NCBI RefSeq assembly: GCF_000375525.1
Contig: NZ_AQXC01000003.1
Coordinates: 157,778 to 221,777, forward strand
Source of the DNA: Corynebacterium propinquum DSM 44285
GTDB taxonomy: Bacteria > Actinomycetota > Actinomycetes > Mycobacteriales > Mycobacteriaceae
Direction of reading: 5' to 3'
DNA: 64,000 bases
Shown piece after piece: positions 1 through 8,180 of this stretch. A model generated the notes under the pieces. The model did not search any database. It was not told the DNA's origin and was given only the letters and a program-made list of their open reading frames with translations. Each line of letters starts with the position of its first letter. Position 1 is the stretch's first letter. Both the position numbers and the translations under genes were made by a program.

Positions 1-36
1 TAATCATATATGATCCTTGGATAAGACCCAGTTCAC

Positions 37-58
37 AGATCAAAGGATTATTTGATCT
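37..58. promoter_or_regulatory. 22-bp inverted repeat, putative operator of the hydroxylase gene
   Basis: Two perfect 8-bp arms, AGATCAAA and TTTGATCT, are separated by six bases about 95 bp upstream of the monooxygenase start. The position and symmetry fit an operator for a dimeric regulator encoded outside the window. The regulator family is not identifiable from the site. Confidence 0.45.
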
Positions 59-152
59 AGCTCATAAATTCTCCCACCGCTATCTCATGCGATCACCTTC
101 CCGGAACCGATTACGCACACGCGGTGTCGAATAAGCAGCAAGGAGCAAAACA

Positions 153-2009
153 GTGCAGTTTCACCACAATGGCTACGTCTCTCAGGATCCACGCGTTCTC
201 CCTGCCGCAGGATATGGCATTAATCGTGCAGAAGAACTCCCGGAGACCATGGACGTGCTCATCGTCGGCTCTGGCCCAGCCGGCATGATTGCCGCTGCCC
301 AGCTGTCAAGGTTCCCGAATATCAATACCCGCATTATCGAACGCCGCCCGCACCGTCTTGAGCTCGGCCAGGCCGATGGTATTCAGGCACGTTCCGTAGA
401 AACCTTCCAGGCTTTCGGTTTTGCTGCTGAAATCACCGAAGAAGCCTATACGATCACCGAGATGTCATTCTGGAACCAGGACCCAGAAAATCCAGATGCC
501 ATCACACGCGGTGCGCGCCCCATTGACGACGAACATGGCATTTCCGAATTCCCGCACCTGATTGTGAACCAAGCCCGCGTCTTGGATTATTTCGCCCGGG
601 AGGCTCAGCGCGGGCCAGCGCGGATTACACCGGATTACGGTTGGAATTTTGTTTCCTTGGAAGTTGGCGGCTTGTCCGAAGAGTACCCAGTAACCGCCGT
701 GGTTGAAAATGCTGCGGGCGAGCAGCGTACCGTCCGCGCCAAGTACGTCGTGGGTTGTGATGGTGCCCGTTCCAAGGTGCGCAAATCTATCGGCCGCAGC
801 TTCCAAGGCAACCAGGCAAACCATGCTTGGGGCGTGATGGACGTCGTCGTCGATACGAACTTCCCGGACTGGCGGACAAAATGTGCAATTCATTCCAAAG
901 CCGGCTCCATCCTGCACATTCCGCGCGAGGGCGGATACCTCTGCCGGATCTATGTGGACCTCGGTGAAGTTCCAGAAAATGACAATCACAAGATCCGGGA
1001 AACCCCGATTGAGAAGATCATTGAGAAGGCAAACGAGATCTACTCGCCATATTTCATCGATGTGAAAATGGTTGCCTGGCACTCCGTCTACGAAGTAGCA
1101 CACCGGCTTGTCGACGGCTTCGACAATGAAAACACCACCCCGCGCGTATTTTTGACCGGCGATGCCTGCCACACGCACTCCGCAAAAGCAGGCCAGGGCA
1201 TGAACGTGTCCATGCAGGATGGTTTCAATATCGCCTGGAAACTCGGGCATGTTCTCGACGGACGCGCCCCGGAAGAACTGCTGTGCACCTACCACGGCGA
1301 ACGCCAACCAGCCGCGGAAAATTTGATTAACTTTGACCGCGAATGGTCTACCTTGATGGCTACCCCACCAGAGCAGCTGGAGTGCCCTGACGCGGTGGAA
1401 AAATACTATGTTGAAGCCGAGGAGTTTGCAGCCGGTTTCCGGACCCAGTACGAGCCCAACATGATCGTCGGCGACGCTACCCATCAGGATTTGGCGACCG
1501 GCTTCGACGTCGGCAAGCGTTTTAAATCCTATGAAGTACTGCGCCGCTCCGATGCCCTGCGCACGCATTTGGGTCACCAACACACAGCAGATGGCCGCTA
1601 CCGTATTTACGCGTTCGCGGATCGGCCACAGCCCGGCGCAGAATCACAGATGACTGCCTGGGCGGACGCAGTCGAGGCGATCGTCGCCAAGTTCACCCCG
1701 ACTGACCAGGATGAAAACGCCTATTTTGATATCAAGGCGATCTACCAGCAAACAAACCACTGGGATTGGGAAATCCTGGATGCGCCGCGGCTGTTCCGTC
1801 CGCGCAACGGCAAGTTCCAGGTCCCAAACTGGGACAACGTCTTCGGGGTGCTTTCCGAGGAGCATGACATCTTCGAAGCCCGCGGAATCTCGCGTGATGG
1901 CGCGGTGGTCATCGTGCGCCCGGACCAGTACGTCGGTGCGGTGTTGCCGCTGGATAAGCCCGAGGCCGTGGAGGAATATTTCGCCCAGGCTTTGCGCCCG
2001 CAACGGTAA
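153..2009 (+). CDS. FAD-dependent aromatic monooxygenase (3-hydroxybenzoate 4-monooxygenase / phenol 2-monooxygenase type)
   Basis: Predicted cytoplasmic NAD(P)H- and FAD-dependent hydroxylase of 618 residues, adding oxygen to a phenolic ring. Visible features are the N-terminal dinucleotide fold VLIVGSGPAG (about residues 35-44), the FAD-binding block GDACHTHSAKAGQGMN (about 338-353) followed by DGFNIAWKL, and a C-terminal thioredoxin-like dimerisation region, the layout of phenol hydroxylase and MobA. The GTG start at 153 is preceded by AAGGAG at good spacing. An inverted repeat upstream suggests substrate-responsive control. No ring-cleavage gene follows; the next gene is convergent. Family is confident, but the substrate (3-hydroxybenzoate, phenol or resorcinol) is inference. 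Confidence 0.85.
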   Translation: MQFHHNGYVSQDPRVLPAAGYGINRAEELPETMDVLIVGSGPAGMIAAAQLSRFPNINTRIIERRPHRLELGQADGIQARSVETFQAFGFAAEITEEAYTITEMSFWNQDPENPDAITRGARPIDDEHGISEFPHLIVNQARVLDYFAREAQRGPARITPDYGWNFVSLEVGGLSEEYPVTAVVENAAGEQRTVRAKYVVGCDGARSKVRKSIGRSFQGNQANHAWGVMDVVVDTNFPDWRTKCAIHSKAGSILHIPREGGYLCRIYVDLGEVPENDNHKIRETPIEKIIEKANEIYSPYFIDVKMVAWHSVYEVAHRLVDGFDNENTTPRVFLTGDACHTHSAKAGQGMNVSMQDGFNIAWKLGHVLDGRAPEELLCTYHGERQPAAENLINFDREWSTLMATPPEQLECPDAVEKYYVEAEEFAAGFRTQYEPNMIVGDATHQDLATGFDVGKRFKSYEVLRRSDALRTHLGHQHTADGRYRIYAFADRPQPGAESQMTAWADAVEAIVAKFTPTDQDENAYFDIKAIYQQTNHWDWEILDAPRLFRPRNGKFQVPNWDNVFGVLSEEHDIFEARGISRDGAVVIVRPDQYVGAVLPLDKPEAVEEYFAQALRPQR

Positions 2010-2018
2010 ATACCTGAA

Positions 2019-3269
2019 TTATTCCCCCAGCACAGTCAGCGGGACGACGATGACACCGTCGTCTCGGCGGTACGCCAGGCCGCTCGGGACCACCACGACG
2101 AGTGCTTCCGGCGGCCGGATGATTTTTGCGCTGACGCGTAACAAGTTTTCCGCCGCTGCATCGATGGCGTGCTGGCCAAGTTTCACCTCACACCCGATCC
2201 ACGCACCATCGGCTGCTTCCACAACCGCGTCGATTTCATCCCGGCCTTTCGCATCACGGTAATGAAAAACCCCGCGCGCTTTATTTTTTTGCGTATACAC
2301 TCGCAAGTCATGGACCACCTGGCTTTCAAATAAAAATCCGAGAGACTCGGGCTCTGCCAATAATCGATCGGTATTCGCCCCGAGTAGTGCGGCTGCCAGC
2401 GAAGGATCGCACAAGTGCCGCTTCGGTGTTTGTAATGCGGCAGTCCGTGAACGCAGTTTTGGTGCCCAGGCTGGTTGATCCTCGGTTAAAAACATACGCT
2501 CTGCGAAATCATGTAGCGCCGATGGCGCAGTTTCGCCGATGGGCAGTGCCGCAGCATCATTCATCCTGCGGCCAATCGCACTAAAAGTAGCAGGTTGCGC
2601 CGATAAACCAGCGATCGCCTCCAGAAACGCGCGGATCCGACGTGGATCCCGGCGCGGACCAGCAACAGAAGGAAAATCGTGCTCACACGTGTCGTCAAGA
2701 TACGAGTGGTTCATCTCTACTGCGGCCTCGTGCGACATATTCAAAGCGCCCGGCCAGCCACCTCGGACAACACGCGCGATGAGTTCGGAAAAATCACGTT
2801 CCGATTCCGCGATCGCAGGTGATTCCCCGCGCAATAACGCCCCCAAAGAAACCTCCCCGGTGGAATCGCCAGTTTCCTGCAGCGTCATCGTCCGCATGCG
2901 CAAGCGACGAAACCGCCCCGCCCCAGAATGGCGCATTGGATGCTCATCGGGAGTAGCGGAACCAGTCAATAAAAATTGCCCTGCTTGCCGACGACGGTCC
3001 ACCTCGTGGCGCACTTCATTCCACACTTCCGGCACTACTTGCCACTCGTCCAGCAAGCGCGGAGTTTCGCCGTGCAGCGCGGTGGCGGGTTGTTCGCGCG
3101 CAAGCACTGCCCGTTTATCTGCAGAATCGAGATAAATTTGGGAAGCCGAAAACTGCGAGGCGCTTTCGGTTTTCCCGCAAGCACGTGGACCTGCGATCAC
3201 TACGGCCGGCGCAGACTCCAGCGCCGTCGAAATTGACTGGTCAAGATGGCGTTTTTGATAATCATGCAC
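2019..3269 (-). CDS. AAA-type ATPase with DUF4143 domain
   Basis: 416-residue protein with an N-terminal P-loop (GPRACGKT, about residues 27-34), an ATPase domain typical of the AAA_14 group, and a C-terminal DUF4143 region with the nuclease-like pattern DEIDAVVE followed by EVK. The family is widespread in actinobacteria, often in variable regions, and its role is unknown; defence or toxin-like functions have been proposed but not shown here. A GTG start at 3269 is used. The gene converges with the monooxygenase with nine bases between the stops. Directly upstream lies an array of four 11-12-bp repeats that may control it. Confidence 0.8.
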   Translation of the reverse strand: MHDYQKRHLDQSISTALESAPAVVIAGPRACGKTESASQFSASQIYLDSADKRAVLAREQPATALHGETPRLLDEWQVVPEVWNEVRHEVDRRRQAGQFLLTGSATPDEHPMRHSGAGRFRRLRMRTMTLQETGDSTGEVSLGALLRGESPAIAESERDFSELIARVVRGGWPGALNMSHEAAVEMNHSYLDDTCEHDFPSVAGPRRDPRRIRAFLEAIAGLSAQPATFSAIGRRMNDAAALPIGETAPSALHDFAERMFLTEDQPAWAPKLRSRTAALQTPKRHLCDPSLAAALLGANTDRLLAEPESLGFLFESQVVHDLRVYTQKNKARGVFHYRDAKGRDEIDAVVEAADGAWIGCEVKLGQHAIDAAAENLLRVSAKIIRPPEALVVVVPSGLAYRRDDGVIVVPLTVLGE

Positions 3270-3290
3270 ACCCCCAGCCTAGCAGCCTGC

Positions 3291-3371
3291 GGCATTTCTC
3301 CACTTCTGCCTACTGGATTTCTCCATCATTGGGTAATGGATTTCTCCACCAGAAGGTGCGGCATTTTTCCA
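3291..3371. repeat. Four-unit iteron-like array upstream of the DUF4143 gene
   Basis: Units close to GGATTTCTCCA or GGCATTTCTCCA start at 3291, 3315, 3338 and 3360, a spacing of 24, 23 and 22 bp. The last 50 bp (3322-3371) recur at 4020-4069 with one mismatch. A period near two helical turns suggests a protein-binding array. Confidence 0.7.
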
Positions 3372-3448
3372 CACATCAGCCGCAGTTACGTCAGGTCGAT
3401 TCCAGCACTATCTCGCCACTATCTCGCGCAGACTTCATAGTCGCGGAG

Positions 3449-3832
3449 CTATACACTTGAGTTATTATTCCGCGATTCTTCCTCGGACAGTTTCTTGCCA
3501 AATGATCGTGTCTTGTACTCGCGCAGCAACACCAGGACCACGGCGCCAATTACAAAACCTAGGCCAACTGTCTGAGTAATTCCCCAGACATCAAAAATTG
3601 ACAGTGCTTGCAAAATGCAGCCTGCGAGCACTATGCCAAGTGTATTACTGGAATGAGGAATAGGGTTTCGTACCAAGTACAACAGAACCGCGGCTGCTAA
3701 AGCGAATACCAAAAGGTTTTCAAAATTCAGACCACCCCCAAAAACCGTTGCCAGCATTAAAAACAAAATTAGACAAGCAACGAAGAGTGACTGTTTTCGA
3801 ACTTTTTCATGCTCTACATCATGCTTGCGCAT
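3449..3832 (-). CDS. Small multi-pass membrane protein, unknown function
   Basis: 127 residues with about four hydrophobic segments and a polar C-terminal tail ending in Glu, Ser and Asn. I recognise no family. The gene is visibly richer in A+T than its neighbours, and it sits between the two copies of a 50-bp repeat (3322-3371 and 4020-4069), so the whole approximately 650-bp interval looks like acquired or mobile DNA. The start at 3832 is the furthest upstream ATG and is uncertain. Confidence 0.5.
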   Translation of the reverse strand: MRKHDVEHEKVRKQSLFVACLILFLMLATVFGGGLNFENLLVFALAAAVLLYLVRNPIPHSSNTLGIVLAGCILQALSIFDVWGITQTVGLGFVIGAVVLVLLREYKTRSFGKKLSEEESRNNNSSV

Positions 3833-4019
3833 GCATCTACCTGTGCGTACCTGTAAACTGCGTACACTATCGAAGACCTAGTCACAGAGGAAAATGCGGC
3901 CACTATAATTCGAGGAAACAGAGACCGCATAATCACTACCCTTGCGTTAGTCACTTACGTTCATGATAATCACCAAAGTACCCAATGACTCATGTCGCGC
4001 CAACACCTTTCGTCTGAGA

Positions 4020-4069
4020 TCCATCATTGGGTAATGGATTTCTCCACCTGAAGGTGCGGCATTTTTCCA
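4020..4069. repeat. Second copy of the 50-bp direct repeat
   Basis: Matches 3322-3371 over 50 bp with one mismatch (T instead of A in the segment CACCTGAAGG). It contains one complete GGATTTCTCCA unit and one GGCATTTTTCCA unit, and flanks the A+T-rich membrane-protein gene on its other side. Confidence 0.8.
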
Positions 4070-4096
4070 GCCAGGGTGCAGTAGGCGCCGCACCCT

Positions 4097-4927
4097 CTAC
4101 AGCAGGTCGATGCCGTCCAACGGGTCTTCCTCGCGGCCTTCCTCTGGGGCTTCTTCTACCTCGCATAACGTGACGGTGGCACCGGTCGGGTCCGCGATCA
4201 AGCACAGGCGCCCAAACGGCGAATCCCACGGCTCACGGATTACTTCCCCACCCAGCTCGGCACAACGACGCGCGGCCGCATCGGCATCGGCAACGCCCAA
4301 ATACGTCTGCCAAAACCCCTTGACCTGCGGCGGGAACTGCCCTTCAGCCTTCCACAAGCCCGCGAACGGCGCACCGTCGGCCATCGCCGCGGCATAGGTC
4401 CCATTCGGGTACACACCGTCGGCATCGGGTTCCTCGTCGGTCAGCGTGCGGATGCCCCAGTCAAACAACTCGTGGTAAAACTCCACCGCGTCCTCGAAAC
4501 CGGCATTGCAGGTCAGCTCATGCCACACCGGGGTCGACGGCTCACCAGCGGCGATGAACTTGTCCTCGCCCGCGGGCTGCAGCAGCCCAAACAGGCCACC
4601 GGCGGCGTCGGCAAGCACGGTCATGGTGCCTAACTCCACCTCACGCGGGTCGGCCAACACACTGCCGCCGAGCTTTTCCACCTTCGCGATGTCACCGGCG
4701 ATATCGGCGCTCAAGAAATACGTCACCCACGTATCCGGCGCATTCGTGCCCTCCGGCTGCGGAATCAGCCCAGCAACCGGCAAGCCCTGCAGGCGCGCGA
4801 TGCGGTAATCATCACCGCTGATCTCCCACCCCAACAGCTCGGAATAAAACTCGGCCGCGGCCTGCGGGTTCGAGGTGGTCAGGTCCGCCCAATACGGCAT
4901 GCCAACTTCAGCAATAAACGCGGGCAT
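4097..4927 (-). CDS. VOC-family protein with two glyoxalase-like domains
   Basis: 276 residues built of two tandem vicinal-oxygen-chelate domains; both begin with a substrate-frame motif (PYWADLTTSNPQAAAEFY, then PVWHELTCNAGFEDAVEFY). Such two-domain proteins resemble hydroxylase-linked or glyoxalase/bleomycin-resistance-like proteins of actinobacteria; the substrate is unknown. The start at 4927 is chosen because its ATG overlaps the TAA of the upstream S4 gene (TAATG) and GGAGG lies just before it, implying translational coupling. An upstream in-frame ATG (4942) lies inside the S4 gene and is less likely. Confidence 0.75.
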   Translation of the reverse strand: MPAFIAEVGMPYWADLTTSNPQAAAEFYSELLGWEISGDDYRIARLQGLPVAGLIPQPEGTNAPDTWVTYFLSADIAGDIAKVEKLGGSVLADPREVELGTMTVLADAAGGLFGLLQPAGEDKFIAAGEPSTPVWHELTCNAGFEDAVEFYHELFDWGIRTLTDEEPDADGVYPNGTYAAAMADGAPFAGLWKAEGQFPPQVKGFWQTYLGVADADAAARRCAELGGEVIREPWDSPFGRLCLIADPTGATVTLCEVEEAPEEGREEDPLDGIDLL

Positions 4928-5247
4928 TACAGGTTCCTCCACTTCTCGGGATCAAAATCGTCGTCGGCGGTAGCCTCGTCGAAGTAATCATCGTCGGCAA
5001 GATCGTCGGCAAGATCATCTGCCGCAGCCACCAGCACGCATTCGTCGTCAATGCAGACCACATCGCCGGGGTGCAGGGCGGTGCCACGCTTGTCGACGGG
5101 CGCGCCGTTGACAGTCACCGCACCGGCGGCGATCAGCTCTTTCGCCTCCCCGCCGGTGGCGACCAGGCTGGCCAGTTTGATGAATTGGCCGAGCTTGATC
5201 GACGCACCACTGATGGGGATCGAGGGGTAATTATCCGCAGTCGTCAT
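4927..5247 (-). CDS. S4 RNA-binding domain protein
   Basis: 106 residues. An S4 domain covers about residues 15-72 (IKLGQFIKLASLVATGG, then AAGAVTVNGAPVDKRG), the YbcJ/RqcP-like small S4 type thought to bind structured RNA or ribosomal complexes. The C-terminal 30 residues are very acidic (repeats of Ala-Asp-Asp), which is unusual for an RNA-binding protein and may be regulatory. Its stop overlaps the start of the VOC gene. Domain call is firm; the cellular role is not. Confidence 0.75.
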   Translation of the reverse strand: MTTADNYPSIPISGASIKLGQFIKLASLVATGGEAKELIAAGAVTVNGAPVDKRGTALHPGDVVCIDDECVLVAAADDLADDLADDDYFDEATADDDFDPEKWRNL

Positions 5248-5280
5248 AGCGGTCAGGTTACCGAACCGCGGCGGTGTTCC

Positions 5281-6000
5281 TTACACCTGGTCGCGCGGGG
5301 TGATCTGCATGGTGTCGATGTTCATGTGCGCTGGCAACGCCGCAACCCAACGCACGGCCTCGGCAATATCCTCGGCGCTCAGGTTCAGCTTGTCGGCGTA
5401 GACCTCGGCGGCTTTTTCGGCATCGCCGCGGAAACGATTCAGCGAAAACTCCTCGGTGGCCACCCGGCCGGGATCGATCTCGGTCACCCGCAGCGTACCC
5501 GGGTGTTCCAAGCGCAGCACCCGGTTGAACGCGCGCACCCCGTGCTTGGCGGCGTTATAGCCCGCGCCACCGGCATACGGGGTCCAGCCAGCAACCGAAC
5601 CAATATTGACCACCAGGCCAGCGCTACCTTCCACCGCCAGCAGTGACGGCAAAAACGCCTTGGTCACGCGCACGGTACCGGCGACGTTGATCTCATACAT
5701 GCGGTCCCAATCTTCCAGCGACGATTCCGCGATCGATTCCAGACCAATCGCCCCGCCGGCATTGTTCACCAGCAGGTCGATGCGCCCAACGCTGGCGGCC
5801 AGCTTGTCGACGCTGTCCTGGCTGGTCACATCCAGCTGGTGCGCGGTAGCACCGATTTGTTCTGCGAGTTTCTCCAGCCGGTCCATGCGCCGGGCGGCAA
5901 TGACCACGCGCCAGCCGTCGTCGGCAAGAGCTTTCGCGGTGGCGGCGCCGATCCCCGAGGACGCGCCGGTGACCAGGGCGGTTTTCTGCTGAGTAGTCAT
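5281..6000 (-). CDS. Short-chain dehydrogenase/reductase (SDR)
   Basis: 239 residues of a classical SDR: cofactor motif TGASSGIG near the N terminus, NNAGG, catalytic Ser in NIGSVAG and the YxxxK pair in GYNAAKHG. The Arg-Arg after the second strand (AARRMDR) favours NADP(H). It is of the 3-hydroxy acid dehydrogenase (YdfG) type, a cytoplasmic oxidoreductase of hydroxy acids or serine. I start at the ATG at 6000 (MTTQQK); an ATG nine bases upstream is possible. The gene is divergent from the AbrB-type membrane protein, 54 bp away. Confidence 0.8.
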   Translation of the reverse strand: MTTQQKTALVTGASSGIGAATAKALADDGWRVVIAARRMDRLEKLAEQIGATAHQLDVTSQDSVDKLAASVGRIDLLVNNAGGAIGLESIAESSLEDWDRMYEINVAGTVRVTKAFLPSLLAVEGSAGLVVNIGSVAGWTPYAGGAGYNAAKHGVRAFNRVLRLEHPGTLRVTEIDPGRVATEEFSLNRFRGDAEKAAEVYADKLNLSAEDIAEAVRWVAALPAHMNIDTMQITPRDQV

Positions 6001-6054
6001 GGCACACATGGTAGTGGACGCGCGGGGGCTGTGCGGAGGGCTACAGTGGAAGCG

Positions 6055-7122
6055 ATGACTCTGTTTCCCTGGACACCGCATTCGTGGCGTTGGTTCCTGC
6101 TCGCACCGGCGTCCGTGGCGCTCGGTTGGGCGCTAGATGCGGTGGGGTTGCCCGCGGCGTGGATCATTGGCGCGATTGTGGTGGCTGGCACGTGGAGCTT
6201 GTCGACGGGCGAGCAGCTGGATGTGCACCCGCTGTTTTATCGGTTTGGGCGCGGGATCATCATGACGTTGGCGGCGGTGCCGTTGACGCAGATTCCGGCG
6301 GCTGACCTGCTGCATTTCCTGCTTCCCGGGTTGTTTGTCACCGCGTTTACCGTGACCGTCGGCGTGGCTGGTGGCGTGCTGTTATCGCGTGCGCAGCCGC
6401 GGCATATCAGCCCGGAAACGGGTGTGCTGTCCATGTTGCCGGGTGGCGCGTCGGTGGTATCCACGCTGGCGATCGATTTCGGGGCGAATTTCCGCTACGT
6501 CATGCTCACGCAGTATTTGCGGGTGCTGGTGCTGTCGCTGACGCTGCCGGTGATCGTGCATCTGTTTATGAGTGGGCAGCTGCACGAGGAGGGTTTGAGC
6601 AACGATAGCCCCTGGTGGATGCTGCTGGTTTTCACCGCGATCGCCCTGGGCGCTGAGCCGGTGGCGCGGAAGTTGCGTGTGCCTGCGGCGACGGCGTTGG
6701 GGCCACTCTTGGCGACGGTGTTGGCGGCCGCGCTTCTTCCCGACGACGTCGAGGTGGCACCGCCGGCGTATTTGGCGATTGTCGCGTTTTTGTCCATCGG
6801 CTGGGTCTGCGGTGGTTCTTTGCAGCGCGATACGCTGGCGTTTTTCGCGAAGCAGTTGCCCGCGACTTTCGCGTTCTTGGGTGCACTGATGGCGGTGTGC
6901 GCGCTGAGTGCGTGGCCGCTGACGGGGTGGCTGGATATTTCGTATTTCGAGGCCTACCTGGCCACCAGCCCTGGTGCGCTGGAGACGGTGCTGGCGTTGT
7001 CCGCGGAAGGTAGCGCGGGCGCCGAAGTAGTGGCGATCCAGATCATCCGCCTTTTGGCCGTGTTATTGCTGGCTAGCTGGTTGCCGCAGGTGTTGCATGG
7101 GGTGCGGAAACTGCGGCGTTAG
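6055..7122 (+). CDS. AbrB-family membrane protein
   Basis: 355-residue integral membrane protein with about ten helices and the duplicated Gneg_AbrB_dup layout; the signature SPETGVLSMLPGGAS lies near residue 125. The family is sometimes called ammonia-monooxygenase regulator in databases, but the structure is that of a transporter; its substrate is unknown. I place the start at 6055 (MTLFPWTPHSW) because the longer reading begins inside the divergent SDR gene. Downstream DNA holds a small ORF and palindromes. Confidence 0.7.
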   Translation: MTLFPWTPHSWRWFLLAPASVALGWALDAVGLPAAWIIGAIVVAGTWSLSTGEQLDVHPLFYRFGRGIIMTLAAVPLTQIPAADLLHFLLPGLFVTAFTVTVGVAGGVLLSRAQPRHISPETGVLSMLPGGASVVSTLAIDFGANFRYVMLTQYLRVLVLSLTLPVIVHLFMSGQLHEEGLSNDSPWWMLLVFTAIALGAEPVARKLRVPAATALGPLLATVLAAALLPDDVEVAPPAYLAIVAFLSIGWVCGGSLQRDTLAFFAKQLPATFAFLGALMAVCALSAWPLTGWLDISYFEAYLATSPGALETVLALSAEGSAGAEVVAIQIIRLLAVLLLASWLPQVLHGVRKLRR

Positions 7123-7243
7123 GTGCGGTTCGGCCGGTGGGCGCAGTATGAACTGAGGCCAGAGTTAACAAAAGATGATAAGCGCTTCAGTCTCGTGAAA
7201 GCTGCTATCGTTCACTCAAGACACGTAAAGTAAGGAGCGGCTA

Positions 7244-7453
7244 ATTATCTATAAGGCGTTACTCAATGGGCTACTTGGAATAGCCATTGGCGGAATTGCG
7301 ATCCTTATAGTGTGGGTCACACTTCCCTCTCCTGAATCTCCTTGGTTCTTCTTTGCCGCTTTTCTAGCAATAACCGCTATCAGTGCTGTAGCTGAAATCA
7401 TCCAAGGTTTAATAAAAAGAAAGAGAAGCAAGCCGGACTCAGACCCAACCTGA
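7244..7453 (+). CDS. Small two-helix membrane protein with a probable ATT start codon
   Basis: A 69-residue reading frame with no in-frame ATG, GTG or TTG start at its head. AAGGAG at 7232-7237 stands six bases before ATT at 7244 (ATC follows), and the frame continues through KALLNGLLGIAIGGIAILIV and a second hydrophobic stretch (WFFFAAFLAITAISAV) to a Lys/Arg-rich end. ATT starts are known for infC. The Shine-Dalgarno context nearly matches that of the next small gene on the other strand (7931). Coding status is inferred from RBS, hydrophobic pattern and absence of stops. Confidence 0.55.
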   Translation: MIYKALLNGLLGIAIGGIAILIVWVTLPSPESPWFFFAAFLAITAISAVAEIIQGLIKRKRSKPDSDPT

Positions 7454-7610
7454 ACATAACACTCAACATAACACCGGTGTTATGTTATGTGGGAAGTTAA
7501 GGTGTTATGTTCGCTCAGTATACTCATTTTTGGCGACATCCTACCCCTTTGACCAGTAGATTTAGCTCACCCGGCGCAACATAACACTACTTAACACAGG
7601 GTGTTATGTT
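7453..7610. repeat. Palindrome array built from the 10-mer GTGTTATGTT
   Basis: The 10-mer or its complement occurs at 7453-7462, 7465-7474, 7477-7486, 7502-7511, 7578-7587 and 7601-7610. The second and third form a perfect 22-bp palindrome. GTGGGAAGTTAA follows two of the units (7489-7500 and 7612-7623). The array lies between two convergent small membrane-protein genes. It may be a paired terminator, although no clear U-tract follows, or a binding array. Confidence 0.75.
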
Positions 7611-7628
7611 GAGTGGGAAGTTAAAATT

Positions 7629-7931
7629 TTACTCATCACTTCCACTACTCATTTGCCGCTCCCGATACGCACGAACCGCATCTTCATTCGCCGCTTTCGC
7701 AACGATTTCCATAATGACAAATATGGCGTAAGCTACCCCGCCCGCAAGTATTGCGCTGACAATCACAGTGGCGGAAATGAGAAGGCCAGCAATAGCGCTT
7801 CCAGTGTCGTCTAAAGCAATAAAGAATGCGAGCACCCCGACAATCACGCCGGCGCCAGTAGCGTAGCTGGCAACTTTTTGCAGCTTCTCAGCAGTTTTGG
7901 TGTGGTGGACGAATGGTGCATTGAACGCCAT
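7629..7931 (-). CDS. Small membrane protein, unknown function
   Basis: 100 residues with two long hydrophobic segments (about 27-42 and 47-78), an N-terminal amphipathic stretch and a charged, Ser-rich end. The start has a good ribosome site, AAGGAG, before ATG at 7931. No recognisable family. It converges with the 69-residue membrane protein across the palindrome array; the pair may be functionally linked, but this is only suggested by layout. Confidence 0.6.
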   Translation of the reverse strand: MAFNAPFVHHTKTAEKLQKVASYATGAGVIVGVLAFFIALDDTGSAIAGLLISATVIVSAILAGGVAYAIFVIMEIVAKAANEDAVRAYRERQMSSGSDE

Positions 7932-8079
7932 ATTGCGGCTCCTTATCGTTGGTTTATTTTCTCACCATTAAGCCTACGAGAACAGTGCACATACACCACA
8001 CCCACATCGAACAATCAAGCGAATAAGCGCCATTAAGTAGGGCAATCCCGCCATTCCGTACCGTTCTGTCTATACTTTT

Positions 8080-8107
8080 TGAACTATTTGGTCTACTGTG
8101 TGTAGAC
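8080..8107. promoter_or_regulatory. Putative McbR operator upstream of metQNI
   Basis: TGAAC-N6-GTCTA at 8080-8095 fits the McbR consensus TAGAC-N6-GTCTA except in the left half, and the same variant occurs upstream of metF at 59710-59725. It overlaps a second symmetric element, GTCTAC-N5-GTAGAC (8091-8107). The site lies about 75-100 bp before the metQ start. Confidence 0.55.
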
Positions 8108-8180
8108 GTACGATTTCCTGCCAAGAAATCAGGACGAAACCAAATCAATTCGAAAAACGACCTCGGACAAGGACCTACAA

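Noticed and set aside
465..1583. Long open frame on the minus strand inside the monooxygenase gene
   Set aside because: It is the antisense shadow of a well-conserved flavoprotein; its translation matches no family and it lacks a ribosome site.
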